Of a stretch of DNA of 64,000 nt, positions 26,901 through 33,779 are shown in pieces (position 1 is the first letter of the stretch; every line of letters begins with the position of its first letter). The DNA is from Roseibacillus persicicus. GTDB lineage: Bacteria > Verrucomicrobiota > Verrucomicrobiia > Verrucomicrobiales > Akkermansiaceae. Where the stretch lies: positions 205,866 through 269,865 of the forward strand of contig NZ_BMXI01000006.1 of assembly GCF_014651675.1 (NCBI RefSeq). The letters are read 5' to 3'. The notes under the pieces are model-generated. The model worked only from the letters and a program-made list of their open reading frames with translations, searched no databases and was not told where the DNA came from. The position numbers and the translations under genes were made by a program.

Positions 26901-27746
26901 GAGAAAGAGGCCGAGGAAGTGACCCAAGAACTCCAAGAACAAGGCGGCTATCGCAAAGTGGCGGCTTATATGGAAATGGAAGGCGGCTTCAACGTGAACT
27001 CTGTATCGAAGACCGCTTGGAAAGCATTCCTGGCATCCAATCTGAAAAAAGGCCAGGCCACTCTCCTCACGGGCCGGACTGTCCGCCTCAATAATTCTGC
27101 CGAGGAGAGCAGCGCTCAGAACTACATCATCAGCCGCTACTCCGCGGCCAATGGAACTGGCCACGAAGCGAACTCGAGCTCCAATGAAAGATGGTTGGGC
27201 TATCGCGTAGTGACCGAGAGCGACCTCGATGCCTTGGCTGAAGAGATTGTTGCCGAAGTAAAGGCGCGCGGGCCTTTCCGCTCGGTCGCCGAGTTCATCA
27301 ATCGCCGTTTGGATTCCTCTGATCCCGAACTGGCGGTGAAGGGACCGCTGCAAGCAGCTCTCGACCGTTCTCCAGTCAATTCGGAACTTGCTTCCGATAC
27401 GATTTCGAAAAGCGAAATCCGCGGCACCGATTACGAATTCGAGGAAGCAGCCTTGGTCTCCCGTCATGCGGGAACTCCATCCTACGTTATGCAGGGCGAC
27501 CTCCTTCAGTCCCTCGGGCCGATGATTCAGGTGCGCTCTGATACCTTCACCATTCGGGCCTACGGAGAATCTTCGGATGGCGAGGCGCAGGCTTGGTGCG
27601 AGGCGACGGTGCAACGGGAAATCGACTGGGTTGATTCCACGGACCTTCCCGAAGAAGACTATCTCGAGGTGAGCAAGATTAACCAGGAATTTGGTCGCAA
27701 GCTTCGGGTGGTATCATTTCGTTGGCTTTCGCCATCGGAGGTCTAG
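23958..27746 (+). CDS. Verru_Chthon cassette protein A-like secreted protein
   Basis: A 1262-residue protein. Its N-terminus has a prepilin-like leader: basic residues (SGHKPRRSQQ) then GFSLIATVTMLVLLSLISVG, and a helix SRQEAEANARLGLMIAIGEL that continues the pseudopilin spine. The ANARLGLMIAIGELQKTVGRD block and DRFITAPAG are the hallmark of the large proteins named Verru_Chthon cassette protein A in Verrucomicrobia, whose role is unknown. The remaining roughly 1100 residues are soluble, with no recognised enzyme motif. The partner proteins B, C and D of the cassette are not adjacent. An in-frame ATG at 23979 is an alternative start. Confidence 0.85.
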   Translation: MKPFQPIMNSRSGHKPRRSQQGFSLIATVTMLVLLSLISVGLLTLSAATIRSSQAGSSRQEAEANARLGLMIAIGELQKTVGRDRFITAPAGIFDDSLETSRHYTGVWEAREDPRELGSADGLGKKIDYESQGAFRRWLVSNSDDKALEQEGFFDRSSLNNTIAMVADGTVGSDPDRQVKAGRVPIEKNGEKEGGSYAWWVSENGSKVSLGVRDWATAGDQTGNRPEIKVGDHLIRSGTPGVYGLDAIEELDWESNSETTNKVFTIGTTPLASQISKDVLEEYYHDLALGSRSLLTNVTSGGLKKDLSLFFEGEPEGGEWTGSIIEGNPPLGPYGKDSLSPHDEFDTGNWKQLRQHYSIHKTDRDSQEKKLMAGAASLQAVDDFSPTPGLSHPYPSWNHQRKLVTPVVQRICYILSVGVQDASRGRVSAEKLNTVTPRFKNFDKERNKYILTFHAFPAVVLWNPYNLKMECPGFSVGNMGMSVEHSVTASGGELDYQWIDHSYQSNDASWNVIGMTVDTPFELEPGEAKMFFGSEDVYRQTSQFYARGETARRVSNIDYDPSGRGGDFSAGIVKNGVIGDTYNQGDSNFPGELLLNGMYLNAEDMVGISTKVFTPQGSRNSGPRADYNGLVYYATYSSLDVRMIMRSFPGGYRTTPLWWTQWGGGGGNRPRASKWSGKVSWRNDEGNPASEQGELFSQFFVQDLVGGQKKPFMLVDLRMKSTDGDSDERNPNITWLHNIPYHPYSGISGQGTSGSETQGAGNLATAAHARPYTIVYTPVQSAFEAWNQLQLGTVDGELRPYMGNSYGPNGQHKAVATEVPLAPLQSIAQLQHVPQVPIDATRWSGLSLQNYAIGNSFANPNVPSDDISKTGWSVWLDSRVDNADSRTGMLADLDGKKWHETTNGQGPSTEHFKPTKHLDRSYVANTLLWDDFFFSGIADYNGSALTNAGMDTVSSSLENVMEDFFSQKSQLPNPRLVADLGEKEAEEVTQELQEQGGYRKVAAYMEMEGGFNVNSVSKTAWKAFLASNLKKGQATLLTGRTVRLNNSAEESSAQNYIISRYSAANGTGHEANSSSNERWLGYRVVTESDLDALAEEIVAEVKARGPFRSVAEFINRRLDSSDPELAVKGPLQAALDRSPVNSELASDTISKSEIRGTDYEFEEAALVSRHAGTPSYVMQGDLLQSLGPMIQVRSDTFTIRAYGESSDGEAQAWCEATVQREIDWVDSTDLPEEDYLEVSKINQEFGRKLRVVSFRWLSPSEV

Positions 27747-27749
27747 TCT

Positions 27750-27777
27750 TGGACATTCGCTATCTGTGTTTTAAAAT
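27750..27777 (+). promoter_or_regulatory. Candidate promoter giving a leaderless mRNA
   Basis: TGGACA at 27750-27755 and TAAAAT at 27772-27777 are spaced by 16 bp, each matching the sigma70 consensus at five of six positions. Only six bases separate the -10 from the ATG at 27784, so transcription would begin at or next to the start codon. No ribosome-binding sequence precedes that ATG. Confidence 0.45.
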
Positions 27778-27783
27778 CTTATT

Positions 27784-28458
27784 ATGAAGCTCTCTCACAC
27801 CCCACTACTATTTTTGGCCGCCAGCTTAATGTCTCCCGCTCTTTTGGCCGAAGATGAAGCGCGCACAATCAGTTTCCGTGCTGCCGGATTCGGCTGCGGC
27901 CGTCAGGTTCTCGCTACCCAACCGGGCGGGGAAACATTCCAGATTTCCAATAACTTTGTCTCCAACCCCATGGAGGTGACCTTGCGGGATCAGCTGTATT
28001 TGGATTTTTACGGGGAAAAAGGAGCCTCCGATGGAAAGCCACTTTTTTCGGTGAAAGTCGCAAAAGGGAATGACGAAGCTCTCGTTATTGTCTCACCCAA
28101 AGGAGATTCCGGTCTGGGGGGAATGGTGGTCAACCTCGATGCTTTGGGTGTCAGAGGAGGTGGGCAATGTGTCTTCAACATGCTCTCTGTGCCAGTCATG
28201 GTGGAATGCGGGGAAGGGGCCAAACCCGTGGTCATCAGGCCGGGCGCAAAGGAAACCATTAGCCCTCCCAGTGAAGGAAAGGTTCTGCAGACTCTGTATT
28301 ACGCGGGGGCTAAAAACGAGAAAATCAAGTTCAGCAGCAGCCTCTTCTTCAAGGACGAGACCGCCAAGACCATCATGTTTTGCTATGCGGAAAAGGGTGC
28401 GAAGTTGCCCCGGGTAATGCCCATCGAAATCTACGACCGGCCGAAGAAGAATGGCTAG
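27784..28458 (+). CDS. Exported protein of unknown function
   Basis: A 224-residue protein with signal MKLSHTPLLFLAASLMSPAL and cleavage near LLAEDE. The mature part is beta-rich (TISFRAAGFGCGRQV, QLYLDFYGEKG, GGMVVNLDALGVRG, IKFSSSLFFKDETAKTIMF) with four cysteines (FGCGR, GQCVF, ECGEG, MFCYA) that could form disulfides outside the cytoplasm. No family is recognised. It lies 37 bp after the Verru_Chthon gene and 57 bp before the OmpA-like gene on the same strand, so it may belong to a surface-structure cluster. The candidate promoter overlaps its start. Confidence 0.7.
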   Translation: MKLSHTPLLFLAASLMSPALLAEDEARTISFRAAGFGCGRQVLATQPGGETFQISNNFVSNPMEVTLRDQLYLDFYGEKGASDGKPLFSVKVAKGNDEALVIVSPKGDSGLGGMVVNLDALGVRGGGQCVFNMLSVPVMVECGEGAKPVVIRPGAKETISPPSEGKVLQTLYYAGAKNEKIKFSSSLFFKDETAKTIMFCYAEKGAKLPRVMPIEIYDRPKKNG

Positions 28459-28515
28459 TCGGTCAGGACAGGATTTCCGGTTCCGTTTCCTCGCACCAGC
28501 AGTCACCTTTGGAGG

Positions 28516-29496
28516 GTGAAGATTCTCATCATTCTATCAGCACTTCTGCTGATACCCATTGTGATGAAGTTTCAGGAGCGCACGTTTCTTGAGACTTCCG
28601 TCCCACGGACCGAGCAAGCCATTTTGGCTGTTCTGGCGGAGCATGGGGTCGCCGAGCCTTCCGTTACGGTCGATTATCTGGATGTGTCCGTCGCGGGACT
28701 GGTGTCGGCTGAGGCCGAGGCCCGTGTCATCGGAGAAGAAGTGGATGCGATTCGCGGTGTGCGCCTCGTCTCCAATCAGCTGATTTCTCCAGGTTGGTTT
28801 GAAATCAAACGTGAGGGGCTGAGCCTGAACGCCTCGGGCTTGGTCGCCCCACATTGGGTGGATGAGCTTTTGAAAGGGCAAAAGGAAGTGGATGCCCGAG
28901 GTTTGGAGGCCAGCAGCAAGGTCCAGATGCTCGGGAAATCCGTGGTGAGCTGGGGGTTGATGATAGATTCTTTCTATGAAGGCGACGGCGAACGGACCTT
29001 CTCCTTGCGAGATGGCCGAGTCACGCTCTCGGGGGAAGCGACCCCGGAAAAAGCCCGGGAGTGGCTGAGCGAGGCCAGCAGCTTGGTTCCCGGAGCTCCA
29101 GTAACATCCAACTTTGAAGTTTTCCCCTCCGTCTATCATTTCAACTCCCGAACCCCTCTTTCTCCCCTCGAAGGCGAACCGCTCCGAAGCCTAAGCCGCA
29201 CGCTTGCCGATAGCCTCATCTCCTTCGAGCCCGTTTCAACGGAGCCCACCACGGCAGCTCGCGGAAAAATTCAGGAACTGGCAGAGATTTTGCTCGAGAC
29301 CGACCAGAAGGTTCGTTTCGTATTGGGTGCTCATCCCGATGCGGGGGGAGAGGCTCTGGCAGCCCGAAGAGCTCAGCAGGTCAAGAGTAGCCTGAAGCAA
29401 GCGGGAGTCCCGTCCAGCCGACTGGAGGTCGTCGCTTTCGAGATGACGGAGGATGGGAGTGGGTTTTCCGGGCAAGTTGAGCTACTCATTCTTTAG
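28516..29496 (+). CDS. Membrane-anchored OmpA-like protein with BON-like repeats
   Basis: A 326-residue protein starting at GTG 28516, with one N-terminal helix (KILIILSALLLIPIVMKF) that may be an uncleaved anchor. The middle contains BON-like segments (VTVDYLDVSVAGLVSAEAEA, FSLRDGRVTLSGEATPEKAR). The C-terminal 100 residues are OmpA-like: VYHFNSRTPLSPLEG at the start and VLGAHPDAGGEALAARRAQQ, then VKSSLKQAGVPSSRLEV, matching the GH-x-D and R-A-x-x-V-x-x-L-x-x-x-G-V positions of peptidoglycan-binding OmpA domains. The usual T of GHTD is replaced by Pro. It probably anchors a complex to the cell wall. Confidence 0.75.
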   Translation: MKILIILSALLLIPIVMKFQERTFLETSVPRTEQAILAVLAEHGVAEPSVTVDYLDVSVAGLVSAEAEARVIGEEVDAIRGVRLVSNQLISPGWFEIKREGLSLNASGLVAPHWVDELLKGQKEVDARGLEASSKVQMLGKSVVSWGLMIDSFYEGDGERTFSLRDGRVTLSGEATPEKAREWLSEASSLVPGAPVTSNFEVFPSVYHFNSRTPLSPLEGEPLRSLSRTLADSLISFEPVSTEPTTAARGKIQELAEILLETDQKVRFVLGAHPDAGGEALAARRAQQVKSSLKQAGVPSSRLEVVAFEMTEDGSGFSGQVELLIL

Positions 29497-29500
29497 TCAC

Positions 29501-30220
29501 ATGGACGCTTTTAAACACTTTTTCTTCGAGCTCGCTCTTTGGAACATCCTTCTGGTCACCCTCGCATTTCTTTTCGGACTGCTGATGGGGCAGTGGATGT
29601 GGGGGCAATTCAAGAAGAAGGTCACTGAGACGAAGGCCGCCCTCCATGCTTGTGAGGATGAACTCAAGATGTTGGCCGACGACGCCGCCCGCTTGACCGA
29701 AGCCAATCGCGAACTCGAAGAACAACAGGGTAGTAGTCAAAAGGAGTTGGCGGCGAAGCTGAAAAGTTCAAAAAACTCTCTCGATGAAACTCGGACCAAG
29801 GTAGAAAAGTTGGAAGCCAAGCTGAAGGCCTTGGAAAAGGAGGCTGAGGAATTGAAAGCTCAGAATTCTGACCTACTTCAAGATGTGAAAGCAGCTCAAG
29901 AATCTCGCGAGCAAATTGCAAGGGAGCTGGAGGAAGCGCAGGACAAGCTGACCGACACCTCGCAGTCTGAGGAATCTTGGAAAAACGAGCGCAAGGAATT
30001 GCAGTCCCAGCTCTCCAGCGAAAAGAGTAAGGCTGCCAGCTTGCGGGAAGTGGTCGCGGGATTGAAGGTATCGGAGAAGAAGCTGAAGAAGCAACTCGAA
30101 GAGCAGGTGGCGGCACTCAATAAAGAGAAGGCCGAGAAGGCGAAAAAGCCTGACCCTTCCCCGAAGCCTGAAAAGACGGACGGGGACGACGAGTCCGACT
30201 CAAGCGAGAAAGGCGACTAA
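29501..30220 (+). CDS. Single-pass membrane coiled-coil protein
   Basis: A 239-residue protein with one N-terminal transmembrane helix (LALWNILLVTLAFLFGLLMG) followed by a nearly continuous, highly charged coiled coil (LEAKLKALEKEAEELKAQN, EQIARELEEAQDKLTD) and a disordered Lys/Pro/Asp/Ser tail. No specific family is recognised. The start at 29501 is 4 bp after the OmpA-like stop, and its own stop overlaps the next ATG (TAATG). The three genes therefore look like one operon linking a wall-binding protein, a coiled-coil spacer and a DUF456 membrane protein. Confidence 0.75.
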   Translation: MDAFKHFFFELALWNILLVTLAFLFGLLMGQWMWGQFKKKVTETKAALHACEDELKMLADDAARLTEANRELEEQQGSSQKELAAKLKSSKNSLDETRTKVEKLEAKLKALEKEAEELKAQNSDLLQDVKAAQESREQIARELEEAQDKLTDTSQSEESWKNERKELQSQLSSEKSKAASLREVVAGLKVSEKKLKKQLEEQVAALNKEKAEKAKKPDPSPKPEKTDGDDESDSSEKGD

Positions 30221-30720
30221 TGGATTGGCTACAGGAAAATGGCATCTGGATTGTCACCTGGCTTCTGATGCTCATCGGGGTGGTGGGGACCTTCCTTCCA
30301 GTCATTCCGGGCCAAATTCTGATCATCGTAGCGGCAGGAGCGCACTGGTGGGTCAAGGGCGCTGACTCGAATCTGGGGTGGTGGACGATAACTATTCTCG
30401 TCGTTCTCTTCGCGATATCACAGACGATGGAATACGTCAGCGGGGCGGTGGGCAGCAAATACTTTGGCGGTAGCAAGTGGGGGATAGGTGGAGCGATTTT
30501 GGGTGGATTGGTGGGGCTTTTCTTTGCGCCTTTCGGTTTGCTATTGGGACCGCTCATCGGGGCCTTTGCCTTCGAGTGGTTCTTTGCCAAAAAGGAAATC
30601 GAAGAAGCCGCCCGATCCGGAGTCGGTTCCGCCATTGGCACCGTGATGGGAATGGGCATCAAGATTGGGATCGCGGTTGCGATGGCAGGTTATTTAATAG
30701 TCGATCTTTTCTGGATTTAG
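30220..30720 (+). CDS. DUF456 membrane protein
   Basis: The 166-residue protein consists of about four to five hydrophobic helices, the central ones Gly-rich (GIGGAILGGLVGLFFAPFGL, GSAIGTVMGMGIKIGIAVAM). The opening WLLMLIGVVGTFLPVIPGQI carries the conserved G-x-x-G-T-F-L-P-x-I-P-G pattern of DUF456. Function is unknown in the family. The start overlaps the upstream stop. The RNase P RNA begins about 10 bp after this gene's stop, so the RNA promoter must lie within the DUF456 coding sequence or the two are co-transcribed. Confidence 0.85.
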   Translation: MDWLQENGIWIVTWLLMLIGVVGTFLPVIPGQILIIVAAGAHWWVKGADSNLGWWTITILVVLFAISQTMEYVSGAVGSKYFGGSKWGIGGAILGGLVGLFFAPFGLLLGPLIGAFAFEWFFAKKEIEEAARSGVGSAIGTVMGMGIKIGIAVAMAGYLIVDLFWI

Positions 30721-30730
30721 TCCTTACTGC

Positions 30731-31090
30731 GCGTCCGCTCTCCGGATGGCCGCGGCAGTGCTTCGGCGCTGGCGAGGAAAGTCCGGACTCCATAGGGTAG
30801 CGTGCCTTGTGAAAACGAGGGACGGTTTCGCGTAAGCGGAACTGGACGGAAAGTGCCGCAGAAAATATACCGCCCGGCTTGCTGGGTAAGGGTGAAATGG
30901 TGGGGTAAGAGCCCACCGCGCCGAGGGTAACCGAAGTGGCAGGGCAAACCCCACGTGGTGCAAGACAGAACAGGGGAAAGGGCGACCCGTCCGTTGATCC
31001 CCGGGTATTAGTCGCATAGAGAAATGGTCATCGAAGCTGGCAAAGGGCCGGTGGAACAGAATCCGGCTTACAGGAGAGCGGCCGACTTTT
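30731..31090 (+). ncRNA. rnpB: RNase P RNA (bacterial class A)
   Basis: The universally conserved segments appear in order: GAGGAAAGTCCGGACTCC at about 30773, CGCAGAAAATATACCGCC, GGGTAAGGGTGAAATGGTGG with TAAGAGCCCACCG, AGGGCAAACCCC, and near the end GTGGAACAGAATCCGGCTTA. CCGCTCTCC (30735-30743) pairs with GGAGAGCGG (31073-31081) to close helix P1. The RNA is the catalytic part of the tRNA 5'-processing enzyme. Exact ends are uncertain by about 10 nt. The 50 nt after P1 contain CTTTGC and GCAAAG arms but no clear T-run terminator. Confidence 0.96.
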
Positions 31091-31137
31091 GCTTTGCAGA
31101 GAAAAATGGAAAAAGCAAAGGGATGAGGTTGGGGGCG

Positions 31138-31165
31138 GTTGTCAGTTGTCAGTTGTCAGTTGTCA
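31138..31165. repeat. Tandem heptanucleotide repeat (GTTGTCA)4
   Basis: Four perfect head-to-tail copies of GTTGTCA lie 50 bp downstream of the RNase P RNA. The unit is non-coding here and is not spaced like CRISPR or iterons. Confidence 0.9.
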
Positions 31166-31250
31166 GGAGGCGCCCCGCATTTTGGTCGCCATCCGAATGA
31201 CTCCTTTCGCGCTCTTAATCCCAATCAAATCTCAACGACCAGACCTCCAT

Positions 31251-31290
31251 TAATCTGGGGTCATCTGCGTCAATCTGCGGTTCAATTCAT
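31251..31290 (+). repeat. CTGCGT-AATCTGCGG-type intergenic repeat, copy 1
   Basis: The segment contains ATCTGGGG, TCATCTGCGT and CAATCTGCGGTTC in series, a dispersed intergenic word pattern I recognise from several bacterial genomes. A related copy in inverted orientation lies at 31718-31748 on the other side of the HesB-type gene. Confidence 0.5.
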
Positions 31291-31307
31291 TTCCCGCAAA
31301 AACCAAT

Positions 31308-31688
31308 CTACTTACAGGCCGTTCCATCCAACGCCGGGTCATACTCTGGCTTCTTCCCCTCTTCCGCAGGCTCAAACGAGGTGCCGCAACCACATGAACG
31401 CGCCGCATTGGGATTGGTGATCTTAAAACCCGCATCGGACAAACTGTCCGAAAAATCCAGGGTCGACCCCGCCAAAAAATCCTTCGAATCTTCGGGAATC
31501 AACACCCGGGTCCCTTCCGCTTCCACCACGGAATCGCCTTCCTGCGGCTCGGACACTTTCATGGTGTAGGCCAGTCCCGCGCAACCGCCCCGCTCAATCG
31601 CCAGCCGCAATCCGGCCGTGGCGGGGGCATTCTTTTTCTGCAAAAGGTCTTTCAGCGCGATGGCGGCTTTGGGAGTGAGAGTAATCAT
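31308..31688 (-). CDS. HesB/IscA-type iron-sulfur cluster carrier
   Basis: The 126-residue protein starts MITLTPKAAIALKDLLQKK and has the A-type carrier fold with GLRLAIERGGCAGLAYTMKV and, near the C-terminus, FKITNPNAARSCGCGTSFEP. The three conserved cysteines (in GGCAG and CGCG) are the cluster ligands. It carries [2Fe-2S] or [4Fe-4S] clusters to target enzymes. About 15 residues follow the CGCG motif, slightly more than usual. It is separated from mutL (divergent) by about 100 bp and is flanked by inverted copies of an intergenic repeat. The only other Fe-S genes here are sufE and sufS, 20 kb away. Confidence 0.92.
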   Translation of the reverse strand: MITLTPKAAIALKDLLQKKNAPATAGLRLAIERGGCAGLAYTMKVSEPQEGDSVVEAEGTRVLIPEDSKDFLAGSTLDFSDSLSDAGFKITNPNAARSCGCGTSFEPAEEGKKPEYDPALDGTACK

Positions 31689-31717
31689 GGGGAAAGCTTA
31701 ATCCTTCAGCGTATTTT

Positions 31718-31748
31718 TGCCACAGATTACGCAAATTTTGCAGATTTC
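31718..31748 (-). repeat. CTGCGT-AATCTGCGG-type intergenic repeat, copy 2
   Basis: TGCCACAGATTACGCA followed by TTTGCAGATTTC is the reverse-orientation counterpart of the repeat at 31251-31290; on the minus strand it reads ATTTGCGTAATCTGTGGC. It lies between the divergent HesB-type and mutL genes. Confidence 0.5.
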
Positions 31749-31787
31749 GTTTTCGTCATCGCCGCTCTCCTCTAGCTTGGTGCCCAG

Positions 31788-33644
31788 ATGGGAAAGGTCC
31801 AGGTCATGTCCGAAACTCTCGCCAGCCAAGTCGCGGCTGGGGAAGTGGTTGAGCGCCCCGCCAGCGTGGTTAAGGAGTTGGTCGAGAATGCCCTCGACGC
31901 TGGAGCCCGCGAAATCGTGGTCGAGGTTCGCAAAGGCGGCATCGCCCTCATCAAGGTGCGGGACGATGGCTGCGGAATGTCGCGCGAGGATGCGGTCAAA
32001 AGCCTGGAGCGACATGCCACGAGCAAGCTCACGGCGGTGGAGGACCTAGATGGTATTCTGACTCTTGGCTTTCGCGGCGAAGCCGTGCCCAGCATCGCCA
32101 GCGTCTCGCGCTTCCGTCTGGTGACCAAGGAAAAGGGGGCTGATTTTGGCACCGAGGTTGTGGTCACCGGAGGCACTCTGGACGAAGTGCGCGAGGCCGG
32201 TTGCGCGGTGGGAACCGAGGTGGAGGTTAAGGATCTGTTTTTCAACATTCCCGCCCGGCGCAAATTTCTCCGCACCGAACAAACCGAGGGCGGCCACGTT
32301 GAACACGAGGTTCGCATGCATGCCCTGGCCTCGCCGGGAGTGCGTTTTGTTTTTCGCAAAGATGGCCGCACGGTCTTCGATGTTCCCGCGAGCAAGGACC
32401 CACGGGTTCGCATCGGCGAGCTCGATGGCCGCGAGCTCATGCGCACCATGTGTGAGGTCGATTGGCAGGACCGGGGCATTTCGGTCACCGGATTCGCGCT
32501 GCCGGTGGAAGGCGCGCGCAAGACCCGCAATGGCCAAGCGATGTTTCTCAATGGTCGTCCGGTGGATGATCGCGTGATCTGGAAAGCGGTGGCCGATGCC
32601 TATGGCGACCGATTGGGCAAGGGGATGTCACCGGTGGCATGGCTCTGGCTGGAGCTGCCGAGAGGTTCGGTCGACGTCAATGTGCACCCGGCAAAAAAGG
32701 AGGTGCGCTTTCATCGTCCCAGCGAGGTGCGCACCATTTTGATAGATGCGGTGGCGGCTGGATTGCGGGGAGAGACGCAAGCAGATGAGCCGAACGCACC
32801 GGTGGAAGCTGATGAACTGTCGCCCATGGAGTGGGTTGGCGTCGATGGCGTGGGCGAAGAAGGCGAGGAGCGTTCCGCCTCCAAACCTTCTCTCAAGGCT
32901 GTGCCGTTGACGGGGAAGGGCTCCTCGAATTTGCCACCTTTGCCTTCGCGGGAAGCGTTGCAGGAGTTGGTGCGCAAAGCGCCTCAGTCCTCGGCGTCTC
33001 CAGTGCTTTCTCCCCAGACGATCACCGTTTCGCAGCAACAGGAACTGGTGGTGGAAAAGGCTCCCCAGGAAGGGGCGGAGAGTTTTCGGCTCGTGGGTTG
33101 TTTGTATGACAAGTTCATCATCTTGGAGGGCAAGGACGGTCTCGTGCTGATGGATCCCCGCAATGCCCGCGAGCGAATTGTGTATGAGCGCTTGTTAGGT
33201 CGAAACGCCCAAGGGCTTTCGCAGGGCCTACTGGTGCCCGTGGTGCTGCATCTCGATGCCCGCGACGCCGCCATTGTCTTTGCCAATCGCGAGAACTTTG
33301 CGGAGGCCGGAATGGACGTCGACGAGTTCGGCGGGAACACCGTGCAGATCCGCAGCGCGCCTGACTTTCTCGGCGAGGGGGAAGTGGAGGAGTTGGTGCT
33401 CCGGCTCGTCGATGAATTGATCGAAAGCGAAGGAACCAAGGGCGGGCGCTCAGTGGCCTTTGAAATCTTTGCCGCCAAGTTCGCCAAGCAGGGCGCGCGC
33501 GGGGAGAAGGCCCGCTTGAACACTGCGCAGGCTCTGTTAGATGCTCTTTTCGAATGCCAGCTGCCCTATTGCACGGCCGATGGACGTCCTACTCTCGTGC
33601 ACTACTCGACCAATGAACTCGAGCGCCGCTTCGGTCGGAAGTAG
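31788..33644 (+). CDS. mutL: DNA mismatch repair protein MutL
   Basis: The 618-residue protein has an intact GHKL ATPase: LASQVAAGEVVERPASVVKE with ELVENALDAGA, VRDDGCGM, and TLGFRGEAVPSI, then FFNIPARRKFL and VNVHPAKKEVRF of the transducer domain. A Pro/Glu/Ser-rich linker of about 110 residues leads to a C-terminal dimerisation domain. The endonuclease motif DQHA-x2-E-x4-E is altered: Asp456 and both Glu (462, 467) remain, but QHA reads PRN. CPHGRP reads CTADGRP and no ACH-type cysteine motif is seen, so nicking activity is doubtful. It couples MutS recognition to downstream repair. MutS is not in the window. Confidence 0.95.
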   Translation: MGKVQVMSETLASQVAAGEVVERPASVVKELVENALDAGAREIVVEVRKGGIALIKVRDDGCGMSREDAVKSLERHATSKLTAVEDLDGILTLGFRGEAVPSIASVSRFRLVTKEKGADFGTEVVVTGGTLDEVREAGCAVGTEVEVKDLFFNIPARRKFLRTEQTEGGHVEHEVRMHALASPGVRFVFRKDGRTVFDVPASKDPRVRIGELDGRELMRTMCEVDWQDRGISVTGFALPVEGARKTRNGQAMFLNGRPVDDRVIWKAVADAYGDRLGKGMSPVAWLWLELPRGSVDVNVHPAKKEVRFHRPSEVRTILIDAVAAGLRGETQADEPNAPVEADELSPMEWVGVDGVGEEGEERSASKPSLKAVPLTGKGSSNLPPLPSREALQELVRKAPQSSASPVLSPQTITVSQQQELVVEKAPQEGAESFRLVGCLYDKFIILEGKDGLVLMDPRNARERIVYERLLGRNAQGLSQGLLVPVVLHLDARDAAIVFANRENFAEAGMDVDEFGGNTVQIRSAPDFLGEGEVEELVLRLVDELIESEGTKGGRSVAFEIFAAKFAKQGARGEKARLNTAQALLDALFECQLPYCTADGRPTLVHYSTNELERRFGRK

Positions 33645-33779
33645 TCCGAGCAACAGCCGGGTGCCGGGGAGGAGAATGATAATGGGTTGCATTGATTTAC
33701 ATGGTGGTTACCTTGCAGTGTGGCCAGCAAATCTCTTTTGAATGAAAATTCATGAGAAAGCCGGGCCAACCGACTTAAT

